Shown piece after piece: positions 46,027 to 55,055 of a stretch of DNA of 64,000 bases (position 1 is its first letter; each line of letters starts with the position of its first letter). The stretch covers positions 37,105 through 101,104 of the forward strand of contig CANRJY010000008.1 of the NCBI GenBank assembly GCA_947631085.1. Direction: 5' to 3'. The notes beneath the pieces are model-generated. The model did not search any database, was not told where the DNA came from, and worked only from the letters and a program-made list of their open reading frames with translations. Origin of the DNA: an uncultured Clostridia bacterium. Its GTDB lineage: Bacteria > Bacillota > Clostridia > UBA1381. Made by a program: the position numbers and the translations under genes.

Positions 46027-47727
46027 TTACATACTTTCCACGGTATCAATGCCGAGAAGATACAACGCGGTTTTTATGACCCGCGTCACCGCGTCGACTA
46101 TCGCAAGACGCGCCTTTTTCGTTTCCTCGTCGACATCGGGGCGCAAAATCGGGCATACACTGTAAAATTTGTTAAACGATTTTACGAGGTTTGTGACATA
46201 TCGGTTTACATAAAACGGTTCATTCTTTTCCGCCGCTCCCGCGACCGCGTTCCCGAAATCGTACAGCTGCTTTATCAGCGTATATTCCTCGTCCGAGGTC
46301 GCTTTCGACATATCCGCGTTTGAGTAATCTATATCGGACGCGCGGCGTAAAATACTGCGTCCGCGCGCGTAGCCGTACTGGCAGTACGGTCCTGATTCGC
46401 CCTCGAAATCGAGCATGGTGTCCCACGAGAAAATTATATCCTTCTCGCGCGAATTTTTCAGGAACGTATAGAGCACCGCGCCGATGCCGATTTTTTTCGC
46501 GACCGCGTCCTTATCGTCCTTTACGTTATCGTTTTGCTCGACTATCGCGCGCGTTTTTTCAACGGCTTCGTTGAGCACATCCTCAAGGAAAACCACGTCG
46601 CCGTGGCGCGTGGACATCGCCTTACCGGGGAATTTTACAAGCCCGAAGCCGACAAATTCACAGCCCTCGCTCCACTTCCAGCCCGCGCGCTTCATTACCT
46701 CGAAAATCTGTTTAAAATGAAGCGACTGCGGTATGCCGACAACATAGATGTTTTTGTAGAAATCGTAGGTACGGTAACGGTAAAGCGCCGCCGCTATGTC
46801 GCGCGTGGCGTAAATTGTCGCGCCGTCGGATTTGAGTATGATGCACGGGGGAATGTTTAAATCCGACAAATCCACCACCTGCGCGCCGTCGCTTTCGGTG
46901 AGCAGTCCCTTTTCTCCGAGAACACGCACGACCTCATCCATTTTGTCGGAATAGAACGCCTCGCCGTTGTATGAATCGAAGCTGATGCCGAGCATATCGT
47001 AAACGCGGCGGAACTCGGTAAGACTGACGTCGCGGAAATGCTTCCATAAAGCCGTCGCTTCCTCGTCGCCGTCCTCCAGCTTTTTGAAGTAATCGCGCGC
47101 TTCGTCCTCCAATTCGGGGTGCTTTTCGGCTTCCTCGTGGAATTTTACGTATATTTTGAGAAGCTCGTTTATCGGGTCTTTGTCTATCACCTCTTTGTCG
47201 CCCCAGCGCTTGTACGCGGAAATCAGCTTGCCGAACTGCGTTCCCCAGTCGCCGAGATGATTGAGCGACTGCACGTTATATCCGAGATGCTTGTAAATTC
47301 TCGCGAGCGAATTGCCGACCGCCGTCGAAAACAGGTGTCCGATATGGAACGGCTTCGCGATATTCGGTGAAGAATACTCGATAAGCACGGTTTTTCCGCC
47401 GCCCAGATCGGAGCTTCCCCATTTATCGTCCGCGGCTTTTATAGCGTCGATCGCAGTTCGGGCAAAGCCCGCGCGGTCAAAAAAGAAATTGAGATAGCCG
47501 CCGACCGCCTCGACGCGGTCAAGACACTCGTCCTGTCCGAATTTTTCCGCAATTTCCTTCGCGATCAAGGGCGGAGCTTTACGCATCACGCGCGCGAGCG
47601 GAAAGCACGGAAACGCGAGATCGCCGAGCTTTTCGTCGGGCGGGGTTTCAACGCTGTTTTCTATAACGCTTTTTTCAAGCCCCGTCAGCTCCGCGAGTTT
47701 ATCAATAATATGACGTTTGTAATCCAT
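46027..47727 (-). CDS. argS: Arginyl-tRNA synthetase
   Basis: A 566-residue class I enzyme: an N-terminal Add-1 domain, HIGH-type SSPNIAKPFHIGHLFSTAVGN (about 125), the KMSKS-position loop FPGKAMSTRHGDVVFLEDVL and a C-terminal DALR anticodon domain (GYARGRSILRR, LYLLGIDTVESM end). GGAG precedes the ATG. Confidence 0.97.
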   Translation of the reverse strand: MDYKRHIIDKLAELTGLEKSVIENSVETPPDEKLGDLAFPCFPLARVMRKAPPLIAKEIAEKFGQDECLDRVEAVGGYLNFFFDRAGFARTAIDAIKAADDKWGSSDLGGGKTVLIEYSSPNIAKPFHIGHLFSTAVGNSLARIYKHLGYNVQSLNHLGDWGTQFGKLISAYKRWGDKEVIDKDPINELLKIYVKFHEEAEKHPELEDEARDYFKKLEDGDEEATALWKHFRDVSLTEFRRVYDMLGISFDSYNGEAFYSDKMDEVVRVLGEKGLLTESDGAQVVDLSDLNIPPCIILKSDGATIYATRDIAAALYRYRTYDFYKNIYVVGIPQSLHFKQIFEVMKRAGWKWSEGCEFVGFGLVKFPGKAMSTRHGDVVFLEDVLNEAVEKTRAIVEQNDNVKDDKDAVAKKIGIGAVLYTFLKNSREKDIIFSWDTMLDFEGESGPYCQYGYARGRSILRRASDIDYSNADMSKATSDEEYTLIKQLYDFGNAVAGAAEKNEPFYVNRYVTNLVKSFNKFYSVCPILRPDVDEETKKARLAIVDAVTRVIKTALYLLGIDTVESM

Positions 47728-47826
47728 ATTTTTTCTCCTATTCTTCTGCTGTTTGTACCATTATAACACCTAACCGAAATATATGCAAGTATGGTTTTCG
47801 GAAATTTGAAATTTTAAGAAAAAAGC

Positions 47827-47855
47827 TTGACAAAAGAATATACATATGGTAAAAT
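47827..47855 (+). promoter_or_regulatory. Promoter of the tRNA-Trp/tRNA-Ala pair
   Basis: TTGACA (47827-47832), 17 bases, TAAAAT (47850-47855). Confidence 0.88.
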
Positions 47856-47869
47856 ATCAAAGTGTTCGT

Positions 47870-47945
47870 AGGGGTGTAGCTCAGTTGGTAGAGCAGCGGT
47901 CTCCAAAACCGCGTGCCCAAGGTTCGAGTCCTTGTACCCCTGCCA
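47870..47945 (+). tRNA. tRNA-Trp (CCA)
   Basis: Acceptor AGGGGTG/TACCCCT, anticodon loop CTCCAAA (anticodon CCA), T-arm GGTTCGAGTCC, encoded 3' CCA. Confidence 0.96.
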
Positions 47946-47949
47946 CTAT

Positions 47950-48025
47950 GGGGGTGTAGCTCAGATGGGAGAGCGGTTGCTTCGCATGTAACAGGCCAGG
48001 GGTTCGAATCCCCTCATCTCCACCA
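47950..48025 (+). tRNA. tRNA-Ala (CGC)
   Basis: Acceptor GGGGGTG with CATCTCC (G-T pairs), anticodon stem GTTGC/GTAAC, loop TTCGCAT (anticodon CGC), T-arm GGGGTTCGAATCCCC, encoded CCA. Its 3' end is the last recognisably chromosomal gene before the mobile region, so it is the most likely integration target. Confidence 0.93.
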
Positions 48026-48030
48026 CCTTA

Positions 48031-48056
48031 AAACCGCATGGGAATGCGGTTTTTTT
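48031..48056 (+). terminator. Terminator of the tRNA pair
   Basis: A 9-bp stem (48031-48039, 48044-48052) and a TTTTTT run immediately after tRNA-Ala. Confidence 0.93.
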
Positions 48057-48185
48057 GTTGTCTGGATTAGCTTTAAGCTCTGTTTTTTTACAAAGAAAAC
48101 CGCGAATAAAACGCCTTTTCCGTTTGATTTTATCCTCGATTTTCTCTCTTTTTTACGAGTGTCGCACAAGAAAAACCAGCGCCGG

Positions 48186-48264
48186 ATTGACGCTGATTGA
48201 CGCTCATTTACGCCCATTTACGGAAAAATTATAATACAAATTGTAATACAAGCAATTCCGTAAA
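48186..48264. repeat. Four tandem 10-mers plus an inverted copy
   Basis: ATTGACGCTG, ATTGACGCTC, ATTTACGCCC and ATTTACGGAA follow each other without gaps (48186-48225). TTTACGGAA (48217-48225) is repeated inverted as TTCCGTAAA (48256-48264). It resembles a protein-binding array such as integrase arm sites, beside tRNA-Ala and a tyrosine integrase. Confidence 0.7.
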
Positions 48265-48295
48265 TCCCGCATGAATATTAGATAAATCGTTCATA

Positions 48296-49702
48296 TTAGA
48301 AATTTTTTTGAAAATTTTTCTTGCGTACCGGGATTATTAACGATTCATTATCCAATTTATTAACCTCTTTCCTTGTTAAAGAGAACAGACCTATACTCTG
48401 TATATAAACATTATTTTTAGCGTCACCGGCTAATGCCGTTAGCGCGGTACTCGATTTTTCTGTAGTAAACAGGAAGAATTTATTTATGTATCTTCTGTAC
48501 CGCTTCATGCGGTAAATAATGTCTTGCATGGCTTCGAGGTGGGAAATGTCTATATTTTCAAAGAAATATGCGCCCCAGTATATAGTTTCATTAACCTCGT
48601 CCTTATAAACTATCGGTATTTCCGAGTCGTTATCCCACCAGTATTCAAAATCCAGATCCCTTTCGCCGAGTCTTTCCTCAATTTTTTCTATACAGTATTG
48701 TCGTATATGACGTTTTATAAGGTATTCTCTGCCATTTTGGGTATAATCCTTAGTATATAGCTCTTCGCTGTTGTATACGTAATTATTTTCATATATAAAT
48801 CTAAACCAGAAGTCATAATAATTATCTACTATTCTGTAACGTCGCTTTCTGCCGCTGCGGTCTTTTCCGAAGGCTCTTATTTCTTCAATAAAGTTGTATT
48901 CGGATAATTCATTTATATATTTATATAAGGTTGTTTCTTTGATTTTAAGATGATTAGCTATATCGGGCAATATATTATGTCCGGTAGCTATCGCATACAT
49001 TATAGAAAGATAGATCCTATATTCTTTAAAATTACAGCTAAGGCTTATTATAGGTTCATTAGTACCGAAAATATATTTATTATATATCATAATATCATCC
49101 TTTGTTGGCGTTGAGCTTATAAACCGCCCATATATTGTTGTATCCTGTACAATACTGCGGAATTGATTGAAAAGCTCTAAATGATGAGCGGCGGTTGAAT
49201 ATAAAAATAGAATGTCTTCGATATCCAGCTTAAGCTTGATCATGAAGCTGCTTATACTGCTCGTCGGCAAATCCCGTATTATTGGTATTTTCTCATCAAG
49301 CATATGTATAAATTTCATGGAAAATATAGGAATTATTATATAAATACCGCTATCTCTTAAAGTGTCGTTTAAATATATAAGGTCATTTATAGTAATAAAT
49401 TCAGTATGAATCCAGTTTTCAATCCCCGGTATAATATATACATTATTTTCATTTTTGAATTTTTTATCGGATATTATCGAGCAAAAGTCGCATCCATCAA
49501 TGGCAGAGCTGTTCAAAAACTTTTTTGTATGCTGTTCTTGTAAATGACGGCATTCCGGTAAAGCATATAGGATAACCGGATTATGGTCTTTTATAAGCTC
49601 CGCTATTGAAATAAGAGATATTTTATAAGCTACGGCGACATGTGAATCGCCAGAAAGAAATCCGTCTAATTCAGATTTTATTTTGTTAATATTGTACAGC
49701 AT
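48296..49702 (-). CDS. DUF234-type ATPase/nuclease relative that has lost its catalytic motifs
   Basis: A 468-residue protein. The C-terminal half matches the archaeal-type ATPase/DUF234 family: a winged helix (DIANHLKIKETTLYKYINELSEYNFIEEI), then YRIVDNYYDFWFRFIYEN and a nuclease-like region EYWWDNDSEIPIVYKD. The N-terminal half has no Walker A loop, and the usual EID and ECK residues of the C-terminal nuclease are EIP and AYF here. The frame is intact over 1.4 kb. A non-catalytic role is therefore likely. The gene is AT-rich and lies in the mobile region. The ATG at 49702 follows AGGTG. Confidence 0.7.
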   Translation of the reverse strand: MLYNINKIKSELDGFLSGDSHVAVAYKISLISIAELIKDHNPVILYALPECRHLQEQHTKKFLNSSAIDGCDFCSIISDKKFKNENNVYIIPGIENWIHTEFITINDLIYLNDTLRDSGIYIIIPIFSMKFIHMLDEKIPIIRDLPTSSISSFMIKLKLDIEDILFLYSTAAHHLELFNQFRSIVQDTTIYGRFISSTPTKDDIMIYNKYIFGTNEPIISLSCNFKEYRIYLSIMYAIATGHNILPDIANHLKIKETTLYKYINELSEYNFIEEIRAFGKDRSGRKRRYRIVDNYYDFWFRFIYENNYVYNSEELYTKDYTQNGREYLIKRHIRQYCIEKIEERLGERDLDFEYWWDNDSEIPIVYKDEVNETIYWGAYFFENIDISHLEAMQDIIYRMKRYRRYINKFFLFTTEKSSTALTALAGDAKNNVYIQSIGLFSLTRKEVNKLDNESLIIPVRKKNFQKNF

Positions 49703-49965
49703 ATGTATCACCTAAAAAAATTATAGCTTTTAAATATTATTCTGTCAAGAATAATGTTTAAATTATATATAGAAAATTATTATTATATACAGAATAATAA
49801 TTTAATTTAAGATACAAAGATACAAAAAATTAAGTGTTTAGGAAATCAAACCAGTAATAATATATATAATATAATACATGTAATGATTTTCTATAATATA
49901 AAAATACATACACAGATCGCGACATATATAATTTTTTATTTACAGCTCAACTATGATGTAATGCG

Positions 49966-51828
49966 TTAAGATGTTAGCAGCGGTCGGTTAAAACGATAAA
50001 TGTAATGTTTCTGTCCGTTAACGGTTTTTTGAAACACAAATCGTTTTGATTCTGCGGTGCTTTCATTTTTAATAAGGTAACCATTGTCAACAAGGGTTTG
50101 GAAAAAATGTCGCGGCTTATTATCGTTTACATACTTACTCCAAATATGTTGCACAACCTTACTGTCAACATCATATACTTCGCGAAAAATTCCGGGTTTA
50201 ATTCTATACGAATTCTTCCAAACGGATATTTGTGGAGAATCATTGCCGTGCAAGTCGATGTATGTCTGTAGCTCGCTTAGAAATTTGTCAATATCAGATT
50301 CTGTTTGCACTTTAGTGAGGTCAAAAGGCGATTTATTAAAGAAAACACTTTCCAGAACATCGGCGGCAAAATCTATAAAACGATCATCCGCCATATTATC
50401 ATAGCGAAGCATTTGACCATATAGATCCAAAGCACGATATAATGTATAAATGCGGCTAAATTTAATAACACTTTCATTGATATGTAGTAATGAATTTTGT
50501 ATGTCGAGTAATGACTCGGTGATATTTTTGGGATTTATACTTTCATTATGTAGTTCGGAATGTTCACTTATTAGCCAAATCCCCGTTTTGGATTGAATAT
50601 CAGCAAGAAGTTTGTCTATGCGCCGGATAATGTTATTATCATTTGCTGAAGAAGATCTTGACTTTAAAGAATAATATCTATCAGCTAAGTTGTTTAACCC
50701 ATATTCGCGCTCAACATACTTGCTATATTTCAGGGAGAACTCCTTTGATTTGCTATGAGTTAAAAAATCAAAGTGAAAAAAGTCCGCCGGCATAACTTTG
50801 TTGACGACATCGAGTATGGACTCTATCCCTATTATAAACCTTAAATAGATACAGTTAACCGCTATTTTAAGATTATTAAAATTTCCGCGTTTTGGCAATT
50901 CAATATTGTTTACATCTATGGTAAGAACGTTTGGCGAACGTGTTGACGATGCGGCTATAAAAACGGGCGAAAAGGACGCATAATTTTTTGCTTTTAAATT
51001 GACAATATCTTTCACGTGTTTGGATGATATATTTAAATTTGAATTTACAGAATATATCAGTAACGGAATATTGGTGAAGGTGTCAATGTAGTCTTCGATG
51101 CGGTATGGCGTCCTGGATGCCGTGTTAATGTGGAAGCGATGATCATTAAAAATGCTTTGGGGGTTGTATGTGAAAAGATTAGAGAAAATGTTAACAATAC
51201 CGCGAGCATATTTATAGTCTGTTGAATGTACCCACAAGGAGAATGTATCGTTAATCTTCGAAAAGCTATTTATATCTTTTGATATAAAAGAAGAAAGTGT
51301 GTATAAAAAAATAGGTATACCTTGAGGAACCTTCATCAAGTACTCATGGACATATGCTATAGCTTTTGTATTATCAATACATTCCGCGTTGGGCAGGAAT
51401 TGAAAAATTTCTTTATAGCGACCGCATATATTGCTATATTTTGCACCGCGTAAATAATAACGCTCAATGTTATTGGTTTCGTAAATATAGCCGGTTTTAG
51501 TTACAATTTTAGATTTCTTAATAATTTTGTCTTCTAATTTAGACTGGAACTCATATAAATAGTGAGCAACCTCCCCGTTAAGTTCTTCAACGGTGTACGT
51601 ATCTGTTAAAATCCCGCGGGTCCGAATGATATCCGCAGAATATTCTAAATTAAATGATTCTAGCAAGAATTTTCTCATGTGATGCTTAATGGATTCACCA
51701 TTGATTATCTCAGATAATATTTCGTCTTCAACTCCATCGCCTGTTTCTACTTCTGCAATAAACCTTTGTGGTCCGGGAAGAGGAATCAGGTCGATTAATT
51801 TAATTATTCTTGAGCGCATTTTCTTCAT
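49966..51828 (-). CDS. Large unrecognised protein of the mobile region
   Basis: A 620-residue protein with no signal peptide or membrane helix. No known family was recognised. The middle (about 200-320: SLWVHSTDYKYARGIVNIFSN, a strand-rich stretch PLLIYSVNSN, then FSPVFIAASST) has the rhythm of a P-loop ATPase core, but GxxGxGK is absent. The C-terminus (KPRHFFQTLVDNGYLI...QKHYIYRF) looks like the winged-helix end of phage/plasmid DUF927-type helicases. GAGGTG lies 7 bases before the ATG at 51828. The gene is on the same strand as the DUF234-like gene and divergent from the excisionase-like gene. Confidence 0.6.
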   Translation of the reverse strand: MKKMRSRIIKLIDLIPLPGPQRFIAEVETGDGVEDEILSEIINGESIKHHMRKFLLESFNLEYSADIIRTRGILTDTYTVEELNGEVAHYLYEFQSKLEDKIIKKSKIVTKTGYIYETNNIERYYLRGAKYSNICGRYKEIFQFLPNAECIDNTKAIAYVHEYLMKVPQGIPIFLYTLSSFISKDINSFSKINDTFSLWVHSTDYKYARGIVNIFSNLFTYNPQSIFNDHRFHINTASRTPYRIEDYIDTFTNIPLLIYSVNSNLNISSKHVKDIVNLKAKNYASFSPVFIAASSTRSPNVLTIDVNNIELPKRGNFNNLKIAVNCIYLRFIIGIESILDVVNKVMPADFFHFDFLTHSKSKEFSLKYSKYVEREYGLNNLADRYYSLKSRSSSANDNNIIRRIDKLLADIQSKTGIWLISEHSELHNESINPKNITESLLDIQNSLLHINESVIKFSRIYTLYRALDLYGQMLRYDNMADDRFIDFAADVLESVFFNKSPFDLTKVQTESDIDKFLSELQTYIDLHGNDSPQISVWKNSYRIKPGIFREVYDVDSKVVQHIWSKYVNDNKPRHFFQTLVDNGYLIKNESTAESKRFVFQKTVNGQKHYIYRFNRPLLTS

Positions 51829-51961
51829 CTTGTTCACCTCAACTATATTTTACCATAAAATATGACTTTTGCAATATTTTTTTCACTTATTTACGCTTAT
51901 CCTCATAAATTTTCATTTCATCTCCAACTTTGTAATAATTAAGAATCAAGGAGGGAAAAAA

Positions 51962-52165
51962 ATGAAACATATAAACGATTTCCCGGAGATTATGGAAACC
52001 GAGGAAATTATGGATTTCTTCAGCATCAGCCGCGCGGCGGCGTACAGATTGATGCGCCAAAAAGATTTCCCGTCTTTTAAACTGATGGGACGATATACCG
52101 TGCAAAAGAAATCCCTTTTAAAATGGCTGGACAGAAAAGAAAGCAGCGCTTATCAAAATAAGTAA
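51962..52165 (+). CDS. Excisionase-like helix-turn-helix protein
   Basis: A 67-residue MerR-type winged HTH of the excisionase family (IMDFFSISRAAAYRLMRQKDFPSFKLMGRYTVQKKSLLKWLDRK). It lies 62 bases before the integrase gene, the standard xis-int order. AAGGAGGG precedes the ATG. It probably directs excision or represses the element's promoters. Confidence 0.87.
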   Translation: MKHINDFPEIMETEEIMDFFSISRAAAYRLMRQKDFPSFKLMGRYTVQKKSLLKWLDRKESSAYQNK

Positions 52166-52227
52166 TGTTCAAAAAAATATTTATATATTCTCTTACTGAC
52201 ATAATATTTAGAAAGGGATGATAGATC

Positions 52228-53385
52228 ATGAAACGAAGAGGGAACGGCGAAGGGTGCATTATTGCTGATCCGCGAAAAAACGGTAAATATATCGGCAGAC
52301 TACAAATTGGCTTTAATCAAAACGGTAAGCCGAAAATAAAGACATTCAGCGGGGCAAGTCCTTCTGATGTGCGTAAAAAGATGAAGCAATATAAGAAAGA
52401 AATGGAATGTGTTAACGAAGTCAGGCAAGCAAACGGACTGCTCGTTGAAGGCATGAATTTATGGATGAAAACTCAGAAAAAACCATATTTGAAGCCTTCC
52501 AGTTATGACCGGCTCACTCAAAGCGTAGAGCATTGTATTTTGCCATATTTGGGACAACGATTGATAAAGACAATCACAACGAACGATATTCAAATGTTGA
52601 TCGCTACATTAAAGCTTAAGGGTCTTTCGTATAGCAGTATCAAAAAAGCAAGAGACGCATTAAACGGATATTTCAAGCACCTTATTACAGAGCGAAAAAT
52701 ACCGTATAATCCGGTAGACGGTGTTAGGCTGCCGCCTCAAAACGAATTTGCTATAAAAGAAAAGAAAGCATTGACCGAGGATGAGATGAAAAGCTTTTCC
52801 CAAACTGCTACATCAGTTTATCCGAGTACAAACGAGTACCGATATCGTTACGGATTCGGCGCGGTCTTTATATTATATACTGGTTTACGCGAAGGAGAGG
52901 CTCTTGCGCTTCAGTACAAACACATTGATTTTGAAAATAAAACCGTTACGGTTGAGCAAAATCTTGTAATGGTAACGGATGGCAGCGGCAATAAAAGCAG
53001 ACATCCTCTGATACAGAAATCTGCAAAAACCGCTGCCGGGGTACGGATTGTTCCGTTGTGTGATAAGGCTTTTGAGGCAATTTCACACCATCGGGATTTG
53101 TATTATGACGGGAATGATAATGACTTCATATTTACTACGGAGAGCGGAAGTCACCTCACTCCGCACAACTTGGCAAAGTCGGTAAACAGTATTTTTCGCG
53201 CTGCCGGTATACAGGCAAGCGGTCTGCATATTTTGAGGCACTCGTTTGCTTCGTGGCTGTTTGAGAGAGGCGTAGACGTAAAATTGGTAAGCCGAATTCT
53301 CGGACATGCCAGCGTGCAGATTACATATGATGTGTATATACATGAAAATATCGATCAGCTTCGTGAGGCGGTAGAAAAGCTGTGA
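52228..53385 (+). CDS. Tyrosine site-specific integrase
   Basis: A 385-residue recombinase with an N-terminal AP2-like arm-binding region (GNGEGCIIADPRKNGKYIGRLQIG), a core-binding SAM-like domain (about 70-165) and a catalytic domain with R in TGLREGEALAL, the HxxR box LHILRHSFASW, GHAS and the nucleophile Tyr in TYDVYIHEN. All catalytic residues are present. It mobilises or mobilised the surrounding element; tRNA-Ala at 48.0 kb is the candidate attachment gene. Confidence 0.95.
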   Translation: MKRRGNGEGCIIADPRKNGKYIGRLQIGFNQNGKPKIKTFSGASPSDVRKKMKQYKKEMECVNEVRQANGLLVEGMNLWMKTQKKPYLKPSSYDRLTQSVEHCILPYLGQRLIKTITTNDIQMLIATLKLKGLSYSSIKKARDALNGYFKHLITERKIPYNPVDGVRLPPQNEFAIKEKKALTEDEMKSFSQTATSVYPSTNEYRYRYGFGAVFILYTGLREGEALALQYKHIDFENKTVTVEQNLVMVTDGSGNKSRHPLIQKSAKTAAGVRIVPLCDKAFEAISHHRDLYYDGNDNDFIFTTESGSHLTPHNLAKSVNSIFRAAGIQASGLHILRHSFASWLFERGVDVKLVSRILGHASVQITYDVYIHENIDQLREAVEKL

Positions 53386-53396
53386 TAAAAAGCATT

Positions 53397-53428
53397 CAGT
53401 TACCCGCAGATACAGTTGCGGGTAACTG
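53397..53428. terminator. Hairpin between integrase and HTH gene
   Basis: A perfect 12-bp stem (53397-53408, 53417-53428) lies between convergent genes. There is no T tract, so it is either a weak terminator or a recombination/protein site. Confidence 0.55.
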
Positions 53429-53436
53429 ATATGGTT

Positions 53437-53625
53437 CTACCAGGTTTCCTGTTGAGTAAAATCAATCAAATCTTCTTTTTTTATCCTCCACTGCTTACCT
53501 ACCCGAAAACCCTTGAGCGCTTTGTTGTGCAGCAAATTCAACAGTGTATTTCTGCCAATATACAGATAATCCCGTACTTCCGCAAATGTTAAAACCGCCG
53601 GTAAATCTTCGTTGTTTAAATACAT
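53437..53625 (-). CDS. Excisionase-family helix-turn-helix protein
   Basis: A 62-residue protein, LTFAEVRDYLYIGRNTLLNLL...GFRVGKQWRIKKEDLIDFTQQ, matching excisionase-type DNA-binding domains. AAGGAAGTG precedes the ATG. The space upstream (53690-53730) contains the repeated word GTCTATA and a TCTGT/ACAGA inverted repeat, a candidate operator. It is a second small Xis-like protein in the same element. Confidence 0.85.
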   Translation of the reverse strand: MYLNNEDLPAVLTFAEVRDYLYIGRNTLLNLLHNKALKGFRVGKQWRIKKEDLIDFTQQETW

Positions 53626-53847
53626 ATTCTGTCACTTCCTTATTTGGGATTTAGTTAAACCCAATTAAATCGTTTTTATTATATTGTTTGATTACGATTA
53701 ATTCTGTCTATATCAGTCTATACAGATAAAGTAAAATAGAATAATAATATGCCAAAACATTAATTTAATCCACATTATAAGCAGATGATTCAATAATTTT
53801 TTAATTGCGGTTTTGTGGAAATATAAATAGTAGTGAGGTATATAGTT

Positions 53848-54918
53848 ATGACCTTTCATACATTTGAAGCCGGTACGTACCTTACTGGTAATCAATTCAG
53901 AGTTATAAATAATAAATTGAAAGAATTTGATTCTAAATATTTCAATGATCCGAAATCATTGAACAGGAAAATATTTACAGGGCTACGCGGCAGAGGTATA
54001 GTAATATACCTATATAAACGTGATACAGATGATTCAAAGTTCATATATCACATAGTCTACAGAATAAACCCGACACGTATGATAAACGGAGATGATTATA
54101 TTAATTTATATCACTCGAATGAAGCGTATAAAATATTTGAATTAACAAACGAGATACTCCTATCAGTTTCTCCTCAATTGCCACCGCTGAATATATGCAC
54201 ATTGACTCGGTTTGATTTTTGTTCAAATATAGTATGCGAGGAACCGAAAATGGTGCCGGACTTTATAGAACTCATAAACCGCTCTTATGTACCCGACAAA
54301 TATTATAAACAGAAAAAGATTCATAACAGCCGCACGGGAAGGTGGGATATCCCGAAAGAAGAAGCAATATTTACGCGACCGGACTATGTTGAGGTTGCGT
54401 TCTATAACAAAATCCACCAAATGGAGACAGAACATCTCCATATTGACTGGAATTCTAATGTACTAAGATGTGAGATACGTTGCTGTAAAATGTACATAGA
54501 TACGTTGAAGAGAAAATTTGGGATAGCTTCTATTGAGGAATTTTTTAACGAGCTTCCATCGATCGGTACATATGTTTTCACGTATCAGTTAAAAAAACTA
54601 AACCTTTCGGGTTCATACTATCGACTCAACGAAATAATCTCTATTATAGAAAATACACAGCTGAAGCGTAAAACCAAGAAAAGAATGACAAACTTCTCCA
54701 AATATGCCGCGAGACATAAAGGCATTGAGAATGCAATAATATCGGAATTAATCAGGGATACGACTAAGAAAGTAAAAAAATTTAAGAAGCTAGCTATATG
54801 CGCGATGCCGTTGCCTTACAGAAGCGCAATACCTTCGGAGGTGAATTTACTTGACTTATGCTTGAAGTATGCTGATGCAAAAGCTGTTGAAAATTGTAAT
54901 TCCGATAGGAATCGGTGA
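53848..54918 (+). CDS. Replication initiation protein, phage gene II/X-like
   Basis: A 356-residue protein. The region LNICTLTRFDFCSNIV, the later YVEVAFYNKIHQME and the strand LRCEIRC follow the pattern of rolling-circle replication initiators of the gene II/X and related plasmid Rep families. It probably nicks or loads at an element origin, allowing circular replication after excision. The ATG at 53848 follows GAGG by 9 bases. A strong hairpin overlaps its 3' end. Confidence 0.7.
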   Translation: MTFHTFEAGTYLTGNQFRVINNKLKEFDSKYFNDPKSLNRKIFTGLRGRGIVIYLYKRDTDDSKFIYHIVYRINPTRMINGDDYINLYHSNEAYKIFELTNEILLSVSPQLPPLNICTLTRFDFCSNIVCEEPKMVPDFIELINRSYVPDKYYKQKKIHNSRTGRWDIPKEEAIFTRPDYVEVAFYNKIHQMETEHLHIDWNSNVLRCEIRCCKMYIDTLKRKFGIASIEEFFNELPSIGTYVFTYQLKKLNLSGSYYRLNEIISIIENTQLKRKTKKRMTNFSKYAARHKGIENAIISELIRDTTKKVKKFKKLAICAMPLPYRSAIPSEVNLLDLCLKYADAKAVENCNSDRNR

Positions 54919-54939
54919 AAGCCAATCCGATTCCTATCG
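54903..54939. other. 13-bp perfect inverted repeat over the rep stop codon
   Basis: CGATAGGAATCGG (54903-54915) and its exact complement (54927-54939) flank an 11-base loop. It overlaps the end of the initiator gene. There is no T tract. It may be a terminator for the converging micropeptide transcript or a replication-origin hairpin. Confidence 0.7.
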
Positions 54940-54969
54940 AAACGCAGCAAGCTATCCTAAATCAACAGC

Positions 54970-55041
54970 TTACTCCCTCCTACCGATAAGATACATAAGC
55001 GCAAGCACTGGCGCTAAGGCAATACAAAATAATCTTTTCAT
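54970..55041 (-). CDS. Micropeptide B, 23-residue hydrophobic peptide
   Basis: The open frame MKRLFCIALAPVLALMYLIG + RRE has an excellent ribosome site (GGGAGGTG, 7 bases before ATG) and follows micropeptide A by 14 bases. It is a single hydrophobic helix with basic ends, like small membrane peptides or type I toxins. It is real if the ribosome sites are used; expression is unproven. Confidence 0.5.
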   Translation of the reverse strand: MKRLFCIALAPVLALMYLIGRRE

Positions 55042-55055
55042 GTTACAACACCTCC

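Noticed and set aside
49712..49965. Gene in the AT-rich gap between the two ATPase-like genes
   Set aside because: No frame with a ribosome site was found; the gap shows only AT-rich sequence suitable for promoters.
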